This document shows positions 34,600 through 45,128 of a DNA stretch of 64,000 nt, one piece after another. The notes beneath the pieces are model-generated. The model saw nothing but the letters and a program-made list of their open reading frames with translations, was not told where the DNA came from and did no database searches. Origin of the DNA: Sphingobacterium prati (GTDB lineage Bacteria > Bacteroidota > Bacteroidia > Sphingobacteriales > Sphingobacteriaceae). The stretch lies in NCBI RefSeq assembly GCF_013167215.1, contig NZ_JABJWY010000009.1, positions 62,001 through 126,000 on the forward strand, in the 5' to 3' direction. Position 1 is the first letter of the stretch; each line of letters starts with the position of its first letter. The translations under genes were made by a program, and so were the position numbers.

Positions 34600-36444
34600 C
34601 TACCAACCCGTATTTTGGGTTAAGCTTGTATTTCGTTGTCTTTCCAGTTCAGGAATAGGCCAGGTATAAAGCTGATCCCCTAAGTAGGTGTATTTGTCTA
34701 CGATTGCACCCCATGGTTGTTTATTTCCAGCATTACCACCAAACACTTGATCCTTCCATGATTTCCATCTCAGCTCATCAAAATAAATAACACCTTCGCC
34801 AAAAAACTCTCGTCTGCGTTCATTACGAATTCGGCTGGTTAAATCAGATTTATCACTAACAGTGGTAGCCGCAGAACTATTTAGCAGTCCCACTTTAGCA
34901 CGGGCACGGACTTCGTTTACTTTGTCAATCGCAAGTCCGGTTTGTCCTTTTTCATTTAAGGCTTCTGCCCACAACAACAAAACATCTGCGTAACGTATTA
35001 CTGGATAATCTATGTCACCGGCGACCCTGCTTGGAATAGGAGGTTTACCTCCTTCATATACAAATTTGCGTGGCAAGTAAAAATACTGGCTTTCAATATC
35101 CGTTCTTAAATCAAAAACATTGTTCAACTGTTCGATATGAGGCCATCGAGAAGTGAAAGTTTGATCGGAAGTACCGTTCATTCCCACAAAAGTCGAGTAA
35201 GGTAAAATAACATTCGCACTTAAACGTGGATCTCGATTTTCAAAAGCTTTCTTTAAACGAGCCTCATTTCCATTTTGCAGATAAAGTCCAAAATCGAGCC
35301 CACGTTTTGGATCGACCAAATCCGTGTATTTAGCAGGTTTGTTATTAGCCTGAGCTACTTGCTGTACGTTATCGCGGATGAAATAAATTTCTCTTTTTGC
35401 TGGAGCCATAGCGTTATAGCCTGGGATAATATCATCCCAATTGAATTTACTACCATCTTTATTTTCATACAAATCAACAAAATCGGGGCTAACCAAATAA
35501 CTATCCCAATTGGATCCAAACGCAGAACGGCTACCAAAGTAGAACTGCATGGTCGATCCATAATTATCCAGTGCAATGTTCTGAATAGAGAAAATCATTT
35601 CGTCAGATTTCTCATTCACAGCAGTAAATAGCGTTTTATAGTCAGGAAACAGTTGATGCCCCGCATCTTTAACGGCCTGAAAATCTGCTATCGCTTTATC
35701 CCAATCCTGCAAATACATATACACTTTACCGCGCAAAGCATAAGCCGCAGACTTTGTGATACGGCCGAACTCCTTACTTCCAGCCGGAAATTTTGTCGGC
35801 AGGTTAGTTTCGCCAATGCAATCACTAAGGTCCTTTATAATAAAATCCCAAACTTCCTTTTCTGTATTTCTAGGTTTAGTTGCCTCATTATAATTTGTTG
35901 GCGCATCATATAGGGGTACTCCTTTATACAATTGATTTAATCTGTAATAATAAAATGCCCTCAAAAATTTCACTTCGGCCAATAACCGTGCTTTCTTTTC
36001 CGGTGCGGAAGGCGAAATGTTACTTATCCCATAAATCGCATCATTAGCGCGATGTACACTTTCATATAGTTCCTTCCAAACGTCCGCAAAAATCCCTGAA
36101 GAAGTGTTGGCGGTTGCATTTAGCAACGGATCGCCGCCCCTTGGTATTAGTGTATTAGACAGACGGTCATATTGATAAAGCTCGCGATTATTTGTTCCTC
36201 CTGTAGCATATCCAAAACGTAATGCCTGATACACACCATTTACGCCAAGATCAGTGTAATTATCGGTTGTCCACATTTTATCCTCAGGGACTTGCGTATT
36301 TGAGGTAATATCCAATAAATCCTTTTTGCATGATCCCATTGTACCTAAGACAATAGCCAACATGGAAATATGTCCTAAGCATTTATTATATTGTTTGTAA
36401 TGCATATATAATCTACGCACACCTATCGTTAATATTTTCTTCAT
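34600..36444 (-). CDS. SusD/RagB family outer-membrane nutrient-binding lipoprotein
   Basis: A 614-residue SusD homologue, the surface lid that captures glycan and hands it to the SusC channel. It has a lipobox (M-G-S-C followed by K-K-D-L-L-D), the N-terminal SusD region with L-G-V-N-G-V-Y-Q-A-L-R and the TPR core (A-Y-A-L-R-G-K-V-Y-M-Y-L-Q-D-W-D-K-A-I-A). The typical C-terminal R-N-E-R-R-R-E-F-F-G-E-G and the L-T-Q-N-x-G-W end are present. ATG 36444 is 11 bases after susC; a second ATG at 36405 would give a shorter, more usual signal peptide. Start uncertain, family certain. Confidence 0.93.
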   Translation of the reverse strand: MKKILTIGVRRLYMHYKQYNKCLGHISMLAIVLGTMGSCKKDLLDITSNTQVPEDKMWTTDNYTDLGVNGVYQALRFGYATGGTNNRELYQYDRLSNTLIPRGGDPLLNATANTSSGIFADVWKELYESVHRANDAIYGISNISPSAPEKKARLLAEVKFLRAFYYYRLNQLYKGVPLYDAPTNYNEATKPRNTEKEVWDFIIKDLSDCIGETNLPTKFPAGSKEFGRITKSAAYALRGKVYMYLQDWDKAIADFQAVKDAGHQLFPDYKTLFTAVNEKSDEMIFSIQNIALDNYGSTMQFYFGSRSAFGSNWDSYLVSPDFVDLYENKDGSKFNWDDIIPGYNAMAPAKREIYFIRDNVQQVAQANNKPAKYTDLVDPKRGLDFGLYLQNGNEARLKKAFENRDPRLSANVILPYSTFVGMNGTSDQTFTSRWPHIEQLNNVFDLRTDIESQYFYLPRKFVYEGGKPPIPSRVAGDIDYPVIRYADVLLLWAEALNEKGQTGLAIDKVNEVRARAKVGLLNSSAATTVSDKSDLTSRIRNERRREFFGEGVIYFDELRWKSWKDQVFGGNAGNKQPWGAIVDKYTYLGDQLYTWPIPELERQRNTSLTQNTGW

Positions 36445-36455
36445 TTGTCTTAGTA

Positions 36456-39400
36456 TTAAAATCCAAAATTCAAACCAAATGCATACTGTTTCATCGTCGG
36501 ATACTTAGCACCCGCTCCGATTTCTGGGTCAGCTCCAGGGAATTTTGTAAACATCAATAAATTCTCACCAGAGAAGTATACGCGTAGATTGCGCACATGC
36601 AAACGTTCTGTAAGCTTATTATTAAAGGTATAACCTATCTGCAAGTTTCTCAATTTGATGAAGTCTGCATCGTAGAGGTAATAATTATTTGCTACGTTAT
36701 TGATAGTTTCGCCATTATATTTTAAGCGAGCATAAGATCCAGTGATATTTGTCCGAAAATCGCTAGGATTAGCAGGATCATAGAAATAATGGTCATCTGC
36801 TACCCGTTTTGAAATGCCATTTCCATCACGCACAATATTGTTGCTGTAACCCTCATCATTCCAATAATATTGTAATTTCCCTTCCCCTGACCACAGCATT
36901 TGCAGATCAAATCCCTTATAGGAAAATCCCAAATTAAAACCATAAATATACTTCGGAATATCAGAAGTTCCTGTGAAATCAAGATCATTCTCATTTCCGT
37001 AGATCTTATCTCCATTTAAATCTGCGTAAAGAAAATCACCGTAATAAAGCTGTTCTTTGCCAAGCGTATTTACCGGAGAGAAACTGTACCCTGCAGTTTT
37101 CATATCCTCCGCCCATTTATAATCTGCTTCGGTGCGGATCATACCATCTCGCGGCCCTCCATTCGGATTGACTAATCCATCATTAGAATAGTAACTGCCA
37201 TCACCCTTATATCGTTCTCTTACATAAAACTCTCTATATAGATGACCTTCCAAGTTGCGTTGGTTAGTTCCGACAGCATTTGATACTTGTCCAATATTAG
37301 TACTATAGGTATTCGTACCGTTTAGGTCATTCCAACCTCTTAACAGCTGCCCCTTGAGTTTAGTCACTCTACTTTTGTTGTAGGCAAAATTACCGCCGAT
37401 ATTGTAGCTAACTTCACCAATTTTATCCTTCCAGGTCAGATTAAGTTCAATACCGCTATTACGCATTGCAGCAGAATTGACAATTGGGGCTGAAGTGTTA
37501 CCAGTTGTGAGTGGCAATTGTTCAGGAACCAATATTCCAGAGGTGAGTTTATTATAGTAATTTACCTCAATGTAAGCCTTACTCTTGAAAGTAGAAAATT
37601 CCAACCCGACCTCTTTATTTTCGCTTTCTTCCCAAGCTAATAGCCTATTCCCGAATTTGCTCCGTTCTAAACCACTAACTTGTGCTCCGCCATAAGAGTA
37701 CCCCACGTTTCCATAAAAAGCAAGTGCCGGAAAATAATTCTCACTATTTGGATCCCCATTATTTCGATCATTTCCTAATTTACCCCAAGACCCACGTAAT
37801 TTAACATTTTGAACATAAGGTTCTAGACCTTTCATAAACGACTCTTTGGAAAGCAACCAACCCAAACCTACAGACGGGAAATAGCCAACTTGCTTATCCT
37901 TTCCAAATTTTGACGATGCATCTCGGCGTAGATTGAATTCAACAAGGTATTTCCCATCAAAATCATAGTTCACCCGTCCAAAAAAGGAACGCATACTGGT
38001 TTCATATTCGTTACCATCAATGCTGTTCATCTCATTTGCTGTACTAATATTGGAAATCGTTGGATCAATAACTCCCCTTTTTGATGCTGAGAATATGTAC
38101 CATTTTGTTTGGAATTCATTATGCCCTAATAATGCCCCAATATTGTGCTTTCCTCTTGTTGTTTCATAACGGAGTACATTATCAAATGTTAACGTACGAA
38201 GATTTTCATAGCTTTGGGAGAGTGTCAAATTTGCCGCTACGCCAGCAGGAAAGACAATTGCACCAGTTGCAAAATTATATTTATCTACAGGAATACTGCT
38301 ACCTGTCTGCTCTCTAAAGCGGGTCAAATAGTTAAATTTAGTCTCAAACGTTAATCCTTTGATAATTTTCACATTAGCAAAAATTGTGGAATTAAAATTC
38401 GATACTTTGTCCATCCCCTGAGGCTCGTATAGATACTGCATCAAATTGTTCAACTGAACAGACTCTTCTGCTGCTACAGCGCCGCCAAATTTTCCATCAT
38501 ACATCGGATAAACTCCAGGTGTCGATTGCCGTAAGAAATTATACAAGTTGTCCACATTTGCCTTTTTTCTATCTTCTGTTGAGGCAAAAGTGTTTGTTCC
38601 AATCGTTAATCGGTCTCCAATTTTGGTACTTAGGTTCGTCCTCAATTCATACTTCTTGGCACCCGTATTTTTCATAATACCTGGATTGTCCAAGATACGT
38701 CCTGAAATCATATAATTAGTAGACTCTGATCCACCTGTTGCTGAAATATTATGACTTTGAAGCCAGCTCGAGTTATAAATCCAATCTGTCCAATCGGTAT
38801 TTGGATAAGCTATATAATTTGGTAAACCGGAAGGTGCTAAAACACCATTTGGATCTGCATTTGCTTTTTGCCATTGCTCGATACTAGATTCAGCATATTT
38901 TGCCGGTTTTCCCAAGTTAAATGTTCCCTCATTCATTAACTCCATATGGCGCACATAGTCTGATACAAACTCAGGTGTTCCCATAGGTTTAGTCTTCGAT
39001 AGAATTCCTGAATAAGCCAATTGTGTCTTTTGATTCGCTTTGCCCTTTTTCGTTGTTATCAATATAACTCCATTGGCAGCACGCGTACCATAGATTGAGG
39101 CCGAAGAAGCATCTTTCAATACTGAGATTGTTTCTATATCATTAGGATTTACGGCATCCATTGTCCCCACAATTCCATCAATCACAACCAGTGCTTCCGC
39201 ATTATTCATCGTACCGATACCACGTACACGAATAGTTGCACCGTCCGCGCCTGGACGCCCCGTACTTTGTTTCACCTGTACACCTGCAGCAACACCGCTT
39301 AATGCTGTAGAGACATTTGTTACGGGCCTATTTTCAATTTGTTTTGCATCAATTGTACTTACAGATCCCAAAAGTTTTTCTTTTTTCTGCTTCCCGTACC

Positions 39401-39728
39401 CTACAACGACAACTTCGTCAATAACCGAACTCGTACCATCCATAGTTACATTAACGACATTCCGTCCGTTGAGGGCAATTTCTTGGTTTTGGTAACCCAC
39501 ATAAGAAATTACTAGTGTTGCGTTGGGACTGACGGACAACGAATAGGTTCCCGATCCATTTGTGGAGGTTGAGAGTGTCCCTCCCTTTTCTCGAATTGTA
39601 ACACCTGATAATGGTGTTCCTTGACTGTCTTTGATTTGTCCTGTAACATTTACTTTCTGTTGGGCGTTAGCGACACCAACAGCAAATAATGTCATAGCGG
39701 ACAATCCAATTACGTAAAACTTAGCCAT
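36456..39728 (-). CDS. SusC/RagA family TonB-linked outer-membrane transporter
   Basis: A 1090-residue TonB-dependent SusC-type channel importing oligosaccharides across the outer membrane. After a signal peptide ending A-N-A-Q-Q come a carboxypeptidase-regulatory-like domain (~27-100), the TonB-box region D-E-V-V-V-V-G-Y-G, the plug domain (~120-230, with R-V-R-G-I-G-T-M and A-S-I-Y-G-T-R-A-A-N-G-V-I-L-I-T-T) and a 22-strand barrel ending in F-G-F. It is the first gene of the SusCD pair and is divergent from the HTCS gene, which likely controls it from the 141-base gap. Confidence 0.96.
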   Translation of the reverse strand: MAKFYVIGLSAMTLFAVGVANAQQKVNVTGQIKDSQGTPLSGVTIREKGGTLSTSTNGSGTYSLSVSPNATLVISYVGYQNQEIALNGRNVVNVTMDGTSSVIDEVVVVGYGKQKKEKLLGSVSTIDAKQIENRPVTNVSTALSGVAAGVQVKQSTGRPGADGATIRVRGIGTMNNAEALVVIDGIVGTMDAVNPNDIETISVLKDASSASIYGTRAANGVILITTKKGKANQKTQLAYSGILSKTKPMGTPEFVSDYVRHMELMNEGTFNLGKPAKYAESSIEQWQKANADPNGVLAPSGLPNYIAYPNTDWTDWIYNSSWLQSHNISATGGSESTNYMISGRILDNPGIMKNTGAKKYELRTNLSTKIGDRLTIGTNTFASTEDRKKANVDNLYNFLRQSTPGVYPMYDGKFGGAVAAEESVQLNNLMQYLYEPQGMDKVSNFNSTIFANVKIIKGLTFETKFNYLTRFREQTGSSIPVDKYNFATGAIVFPAGVAANLTLSQSYENLRTLTFDNVLRYETTRGKHNIGALLGHNEFQTKWYIFSASKRGVIDPTISNISTANEMNSIDGNEYETSMRSFFGRVNYDFDGKYLVEFNLRRDASSKFGKDKQVGYFPSVGLGWLLSKESFMKGLEPYVQNVKLRGSWGKLGNDRNNGDPNSENYFPALAFYGNVGYSYGGAQVSGLERSKFGNRLLAWEESENKEVGLEFSTFKSKAYIEVNYYNKLTSGILVPEQLPLTTGNTSAPIVNSAAMRNSGIELNLTWKDKIGEVSYNIGGNFAYNKSRVTKLKGQLLRGWNDLNGTNTYSTNIGQVSNAVGTNQRNLEGHLYREFYVRERYKGDGSYYSNDGLVNPNGGPRDGMIRTEADYKWAEDMKTAGYSFSPVNTLGKEQLYYGDFLYADLNGDKIYGNENDLDFTGTSDIPKYIYGFNLGFSYKGFDLQMLWSGEGKLQYYWNDEGYSNNIVRDGNGISKRVADDHYFYDPANPSDFRTNITGSYARLKYNGETINNVANNYYLYDADFIKLRNLQIGYTFNNKLTERLHVRNLRVYFSGENLLMFTKFPGADPEIGAGAKYPTMKQYAFGLNFGF

Positions 39729-39812
39729 ACTTTAGGAAATTGGTTTTATAAATTAAAAATTGGTTGCTTAACAGTATCAAAATTGAGCAAGAGTAACTAT
39801 TTAATAGGGTGA

Positions 39813-39848
39813 TTTTTATAAATATTAAGGGGTAAAATCTTAAATTTG
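39813..39848 (+). promoter_or_regulatory. Candidate promoter of the HTCS gene
   Basis: TAAATTTG (39841-39848) is an exact TAnnTTTG -7 box with a T run (39813-39817) about 23 bases upstream. A transcript would start near 39855, after the alternative TTG at 39846. This supports the ATG at 39870 as the true HTCS start. Confidence 0.45.
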
Positions 39849-39869
39849 AACTGTAACCGCTATTTATCT

Positions 39870-42800
39870 ATGAATTTCCTCGTAAAGCAGATCCAACACA
39901 TGGTCATTATTGTATGGCTATTTTGTCCACTTATTTCCTGTTTGGCTCAGAACTTCAATTTTGAGACATTAACACAGGACAATGTATTAGATAAGCAGGC
40001 AGTTTTGACTATCGCTCAGGATAAAAAAGGGAAACTTTGGTTTGGAGGAGGGGACAATCTGTTTGTTTACGACTCACAAACTATTATAAATCTTCGTGTT
40101 CAGGATAACATATTCAACAAATTAGATTATATTAATAAAATTTGTATAAACGACAAAGATGATCTTTTCATTGCTACCGCAACTCAACTATTTATTTTCA
40201 ACATAGACAAACGAAAGGCTGTATTAAAAAGAGGAAAGCCTTTTATCGAAAAACTCGTTGTCTCGGATATACAAATTCTCTCCGGTCATATTTTTCTATG
40301 CACAAACAGAGGCTTATACGTAGCTGTTCCAGCTTTAGGATCTTATGATTTTAAATTAATTTTAGATCGCCCCCATACGCAGACTATCGTTCAAACAGGA
40401 CTAGATTCGTATACGATAGCTAGCTCCGACGGTATCGAATCATTTACCTATAAAAACAAACGAATATCTCAAACCCATAACCTGGGATTTCCCCTATTAC
40501 CGCTAAAGGAACGAATCTTTAGTACAATGTATATTAAAGACAACATCCTCTGGGTAGGAACAAAACTACATGGTCTATTTCTATTTAATTTTTCCAGTCA
40601 AAATTGGCGAAATCTAAGAGAAGAAAATAGTAACCTCTTGAGCAATAATGTTCGTAAGATCATTAGAAACACAAACGGAGAACTATTAATTGGAACATTG
40701 AAAGGTCTTTCCGTTTTCAACGGGTCTCCTGTTTTCACAAATTACAAACATAATACATCCATCAAAAATTCCCTCAGTCAGAACTCAATTTATGATATCT
40801 TTATGGATAACCAAAAAGTGATCTGGCTGGGAACATATTTTGGGGGTATCAACGCAATTTATCCCGATTTGATCCCCATACAAATTTATTCTACACGATC
40901 CTTGTTACATCAACGGCTGAATAGCGATATTGTTGGTAGTTTTGCTCATTCCAAGAATGCCGATTGGATAGGGACTGAAGAAGAAGGAATCAATAAAATT
41001 GATAAAATTACAGGGAATACAAGTCCGCAGCCCAAATTTACCCGATCAAACCTTATAAAAGATCTCTATATTCGGGATGAAAAATTATACGCCGCACAAT
41101 ATGGTGGTGGCTACTCCGTCATTGACTTAAAATCAGGCAACAACAAAAATTTCTTCCTCGAAAAGGACCTCTTAAATCTGAAAAACAATATTTACAGTAT
41201 TTATGTAGATCCAGCACAACGAATCTATTTAGGTACAAATAAGGGACTTTACATTGCGGAACATGAAAAACCACCACAGTTTGATTCTTCGCTCGCAACA
41301 AACACAATAGATGAGATACAGGCAGATGATAAACAGCAGATTTATTTCCTCCAATCAGGAAAGCTATTTCGGAAAAAGAATTTTAGTGCTACTATCCACC
41401 CCATAAAGCAAGTTAACTCACTTTACATAAATGGCTTTTACGTAGCCCCAAATGGCAATGTTTGGATTACTTCAAAAGGAGATTTATATCACTTCGATCT
41501 TAAAGATCGTTTGACCCTTACAATGGGTTTCCCTAATAATACCCTAGGCTGGCCTATCATGATCGATGGGCATTTCTGGATTAGCAGCAAAAATGGACTG
41601 ATCTTTTTTAATCCAACAACAAAATACACAACAACACTCAATCAATATGATGGCATGCCTGTCAAAAATATGCAAGGGGCCAAGGTTTATAAAAGCGAAG
41701 CCGGTATGCTATTTGTCACGACACTGAACGGACTGGTTTCCATCGATACCCGAAAAATTACCTTCAACCAGGCAAAACCTAATGTCCTATTCCAAAATAT
41801 ATTTCTTGAGGACAGCCCCTTAAATTACGGACGTCTCCAAAAAGATGAGAAATCCAACAGCTATCAGCTGCAATTACGCCATGACGAAAACTTCATCACA
41901 GTTAATTTTTCAAGTTCCAATTTTATTAAACCACTGAAAAACAGGTTTCGTTATAAACTCGAAGGCTTTGATAAAGATTGGATAGAAACCAGCACACCCA
42001 GCGTCAGGTATACAAATATCCCAGAGGGACAGCACACCTTAACCATTTACGCAAGCAATAATGATGGAATCTGGAGCGATACTCCCCTTCAGATACACCT
42101 AGATATCAAGCCCCCTCTCTGGAGGACCTGGTGGGCCTATCTATTATATGCAGGGCTATTTGCGCTCGGAATACACTTTATTATTAAGTTTGTCGTCGAA
42201 CGGCAGATGCTGATCAATTCCGAACGCGACCATGAAAAGAAAATAAAATTTTTCACACAAATTTCACATGAGATCCGTACACCGCTGACCTTGATAACAG
42301 CACCTTTAGATGAAATTATTTCCGAAACAGCAAACTTATCGTCTACCCAATCTAAAATAAAACGTATTAAAAAGAATGCCACTAAATTACTGGGTGTTGT
42401 AAACGAACTACTTGATTTTAAAAAATTTGATGACAAACATTTCGCATTGAAGCCAAACTACATCCCTTTCAGGGAATATATAGAAGATACCTTTTACCTC
42501 CTCAACGATCTCGCGCAGAATAAACACATTAACTACTATATTCGGCAACTGGATAGTGTTGGACTCCAGTTCATCGATACGGTACAATTTGATAAAGTGA
42601 TGTTCAATCTTTTGTCAAATGCGATTAAATATACCCCAGAAAATGGCACCGTTTACCTAGAACTTATTGATCACAAAGATAATACCATTATTAACATCGT
42701 TGATAATGGAATCGGAATTGCTACAGAGAATCAATTCAAGATTTTTGAAGAATATTATCGGGAGGAACAAGCAAATGATACCATAGGCACCGGAATCGGA

Positions 42801-43748
42801 TTGGCATTAACCAAACAGATTGTCCAACAGCATCAAGGCGAAGTAAACTGTTCCACAACACAAAATGAAAAAGGGAAATGGACCGTATTCAGCGTGCATT
42901 TACCTAAATCAGACAGCAAAGCAATCTCCCTGGAAGAGCCCTTCCCAAGCACGACTGAAGATCCAACCCCTGTAACGCCTTTCGTGCTCGATAACTCCTT
43001 GCGGCAGACTCTCCTTATTGTCGAAGACAATAGAGAACTATTGGATACCATTGTCCGCCTGTTTCAGGAGAGCTACACCATCATCACAGCCGTCAATGGC
43101 GAAGATGCATTATCAAAGGCACAAGCATATATCCCAGATTTGATTTTATCAGATCTTATGATGCCTTATATGAATGGAGCTCAATTATGTCAGGCCATAA
43201 AAACAACGATTGTAACCAGTCATATTCCAGTTATCTTACTGACAGCGGTGACAGATAGCGATTCTCAGACCCAAGCCTTGCAATACGGAGCGAACATCTA
43301 CCTAACAAAACCTTTTGATAATAGGCAGTTATTTCTATCTGTGCAAAACCTCCTGGCGATCAGTCACAAAAAGAGCCGTGAATTTCATGTTAAAAAAACA
43401 GATTTCGACAATGAACTGGATGCTCAATTTATTGCGACATTGGATCAACTGATCGAAGCGAATATCCAATCAGCTGATTTTGACGTCAACTTTATTTCCC
43501 GCAATATGGGAATGAGTGCGCCGATTATTTATCGTAAGCTCCGGGCCATATCCAACTTGTCTATCAACAATTATGTAAAGATGTACCGACTTAATAAAGC
43601 CAAAACGTTGTTGAAGTCGTCAATGAATATCAGTGAGGTCGCCTATGCTGTTGGGTTTTCCGAAAGAAAATACTTCAGCAGGGAATTCAAGAAACAATTT
43701 GGACATAACCCGTCTGAAGAAATTTCACAACCAGAGCAAGACAACTGA
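39870..43748 (+). CDS. Hybrid two-component system sensor/regulator (HTCS)
   Basis: A 1292-residue one-protein sensor and transcription factor controlling a glycan locus. Order: signal peptide; periplasmic beta-propeller repeats (residues ~30-640, with W-F-G-G-G and W-L-G-T-Y-F blades); Y_Y_Y domain (~660-745, Y-K-L-E-G-F-D-K-D-W); membrane helix (~752-775); HisKA with H800 in S-H-E-I-R-T-P; HATPase (N-A-I-K-Y-T, D-N-G-I-G-I, G-T-G-I-G-L-A); receiver with D1095 in S-D-L-M-M-P and K in L-T-K-P; and an AraC-type HTH (~1190-1285). All catalytic sites are intact. It is divergent from susC, so it probably activates the locus on sensing the oligosaccharide. Confidence 0.95.
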   Translation: MNFLVKQIQHMVIIVWLFCPLISCLAQNFNFETLTQDNVLDKQAVLTIAQDKKGKLWFGGGDNLFVYDSQTIINLRVQDNIFNKLDYINKICINDKDDLFIATATQLFIFNIDKRKAVLKRGKPFIEKLVVSDIQILSGHIFLCTNRGLYVAVPALGSYDFKLILDRPHTQTIVQTGLDSYTIASSDGIESFTYKNKRISQTHNLGFPLLPLKERIFSTMYIKDNILWVGTKLHGLFLFNFSSQNWRNLREENSNLLSNNVRKIIRNTNGELLIGTLKGLSVFNGSPVFTNYKHNTSIKNSLSQNSIYDIFMDNQKVIWLGTYFGGINAIYPDLIPIQIYSTRSLLHQRLNSDIVGSFAHSKNADWIGTEEEGINKIDKITGNTSPQPKFTRSNLIKDLYIRDEKLYAAQYGGGYSVIDLKSGNNKNFFLEKDLLNLKNNIYSIYVDPAQRIYLGTNKGLYIAEHEKPPQFDSSLATNTIDEIQADDKQQIYFLQSGKLFRKKNFSATIHPIKQVNSLYINGFYVAPNGNVWITSKGDLYHFDLKDRLTLTMGFPNNTLGWPIMIDGHFWISSKNGLIFFNPTTKYTTTLNQYDGMPVKNMQGAKVYKSEAGMLFVTTLNGLVSIDTRKITFNQAKPNVLFQNIFLEDSPLNYGRLQKDEKSNSYQLQLRHDENFITVNFSSSNFIKPLKNRFRYKLEGFDKDWIETSTPSVRYTNIPEGQHTLTIYASNNDGIWSDTPLQIHLDIKPPLWRTWWAYLLYAGLFALGIHFIIKFVVERQMLINSERDHEKKIKFFTQISHEIRTPLTLITAPLDEIISETANLSSTQSKIKRIKKNATKLLGVVNELLDFKKFDDKHFALKPNYIPFREYIEDTFYLLNDLAQNKHINYYIRQLDSVGLQFIDTVQFDKVMFNLLSNAIKYTPENGTVYLELIDHKDNTIINIVDNGIGIATENQFKIFEEYYREEQANDTIGTGIGLALTKQIVQQHQGEVNCSTTQNEKGKWTVFSVHLPKSDSKAISLEEPFPSTTEDPTPVTPFVLDNSLRQTLLIVEDNRELLDTIVRLFQESYTIITAVNGEDALSKAQAYIPDLILSDLMMPYMNGAQLCQAIKTTIVTSHIPVILLTAVTDSDSQTQALQYGANIYLTKPFDNRQLFLSVQNLLAISHKKSREFHVKKTDFDNELDAQFIATLDQLIEANIQSADFDVNFISRNMGMSAPIIYRKLRAISNLSINNYVKMYRLNKAKTLLKSSMNISEVAYAVGFSERKYFSREFKKQFGHNPSEEISQPEQDN

Positions 43749-43780
43749 AACCTTATTTTAAACAGGGGGCATTAAATAGA

Positions 43781-43812
43781 GAAGCCACATTTTAGGCTAA
43801 AAATGTGGCTTC
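43781..43812. terminator. Hairpin between HTCS and the second GH88 gene
   Basis: GAAGCCACATTTT (43781-43793) and AAAATGTGGCTTC (43800-43812) form a perfect 13-base stem with a 6-base loop between convergent genes. No U tract follows on either side, but position and stability suit a shared terminator. Confidence 0.7.
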
Positions 43813-43832
43813 ATATCGTATGTGATGTCTAT

Positions 43833-45083
43833 TTATTTTGCGATTTCCTTAATCATTGGCTCGCCGGCCAACAATCGCTGATAGCGCACTAGTGCTTCTA
43901 CATAATAGTAGTCAGCATAAGTCAACGGTACATCAATCTCCGAATTTAAAGGAAGTGCCCCCACACTGTGTTGAAGAATATAACCCCCATTTTGTCCGTA
44001 AGCAGCCAAATAAGGTGCTTGCGATAAATTCTTGATCATCATTTCTGCTTTATCCAGATAATTTGCAGATTCCTGACCTTTTGTATACTGTGAAAGCTCT
44101 AATAACGCCGAGGCATACAACGCTGCTGCCGATACATCTCTCAAATCTTTATTCGGATACATCTTGTCAGAGACAGCGATTTTATCCTTATCAAAGTCCC
44201 AGTAAGGAATCAGGTCTGAGGGTAAGTTTGGATTGTCAAGGATATATTTCGCTATTTGTTGCGCTTGTTTTAAAAACTCCTTTTTCTTTGTTTCACGGTA
44301 CATCATTGTGTAACCATATAAAGCCCAGCCTTGGCCACGCGACCATGCAGATTCATCAAAAGCACCCTGATGTGTTTTTTTAGATCGCACTTTACCTGTA
44401 TCTTTATCATAGTCAATCACATGATACGAACTATAATCTTTTCGAAAATGATTTTTCAACGTCGTTTCAGCATGTGTGACAGCAATATCATAATATTTTT
44501 TATCGCCTGTAATTTTAGAAACCTGCGTTAAAAATTCCAGATTCATCATATTATCTATAATGACCGGATAATCCCACGATCCGTGATCCCAAGAGCGAAT
44601 GGCTTTTGTCTTCTGACTATAGCGCGATGCTAACGAATTTGCCCCTGTCGTCAAAACTGATTCGTATTGTTGGGTATTTCCAGTCAGCCTTAACGCGTTC
44701 CCAAAACTGCAGAACAACATAAAGCCCAGGTCATGTGTCCCCTTATTGCTCTTCTCCTTCTCTAGGTAGGTCAATTTATCTTCAGCACGCTGTAATAGTT
44801 GCTGGTCCTTGGTCCCTTCATACAGATAAAATAAAGTTCCGGGATAAAATCCCGAACACCACCAGCTCGACGATGAAAAAACTTCCTTGCCATGTTCAAA
44901 TGTTTTTGGAAATTTATCCTTTGGCGTTTCCTTATCCAAAACTTTTATCTGCTTGGCAGCGCCGTCAAGTTGCTGCTGAACAAATTCTTTCGACAGCTTC
45001 AATTTTGCTGTTTGCCCATAAACCACACTACTTGTTCCCAAAGCAGTCCATAAAATCATTAAAATTTGCTTTTTAAGTCTCAT
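43833..45083 (-). CDS. Glycoside hydrolase family 88 (second paralogue), secreted
   Basis: A 416-residue GH88 paralogue of the enzyme at 31733, very similar throughout (shared S-G-F-Y-P-G-T, K-G-T-H-D-L-G-F-M, P-V-I-I-D-N-M-M-N-L-E-F-L). The catalytic aspartates are D118 and D178. It lacks a lipobox and has a plain signal peptide ending V-V-Y-G-Q, so it is probably a soluble periplasmic enzyme, unlike its paralogue. It lies 45 bases after the GH95-like gene and shares its transcript. Differences in cell location or linkage preference are inferred. Confidence 0.92.
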   Translation of the reverse strand: MRLKKQILMILWTALGTSSVVYGQTAKLKLSKEFVQQQLDGAAKQIKVLDKETPKDKFPKTFEHGKEVFSSSSWWCSGFYPGTLFYLYEGTKDQQLLQRAEDKLTYLEKEKSNKGTHDLGFMLFCSFGNALRLTGNTQQYESVLTTGANSLASRYSQKTKAIRSWDHGSWDYPVIIDNMMNLEFLTQVSKITGDKKYYDIAVTHAETTLKNHFRKDYSSYHVIDYDKDTGKVRSKKTHQGAFDESAWSRGQGWALYGYTMMYRETKKKEFLKQAQQIAKYILDNPNLPSDLIPYWDFDKDKIAVSDKMYPNKDLRDVSAAALYASALLELSQYTKGQESANYLDKAEMMIKNLSQAPYLAAYGQNGGYILQHSVGALPLNSEIDVPLTYADYYYVEALVRYQRLLAGEPMIKEIAK

Positions 45084-45128
45084 TATTTATATTCCCTTTT
45101 TTACGTTATTGATTGAATGCTTTTTGCG

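Noticed and set aside
39846..39869. TTG start for the HTCS gene
   Set aside because: The TTG lies inside a candidate -7 promoter box; the ATG at 39870 begins a proper signal peptide.
42137..42436. 99-codon frame antisense to the HTCS kinase domain
   Set aside because: The sense strand encodes the intact HisKA domain; the antisense frame is a shadow.
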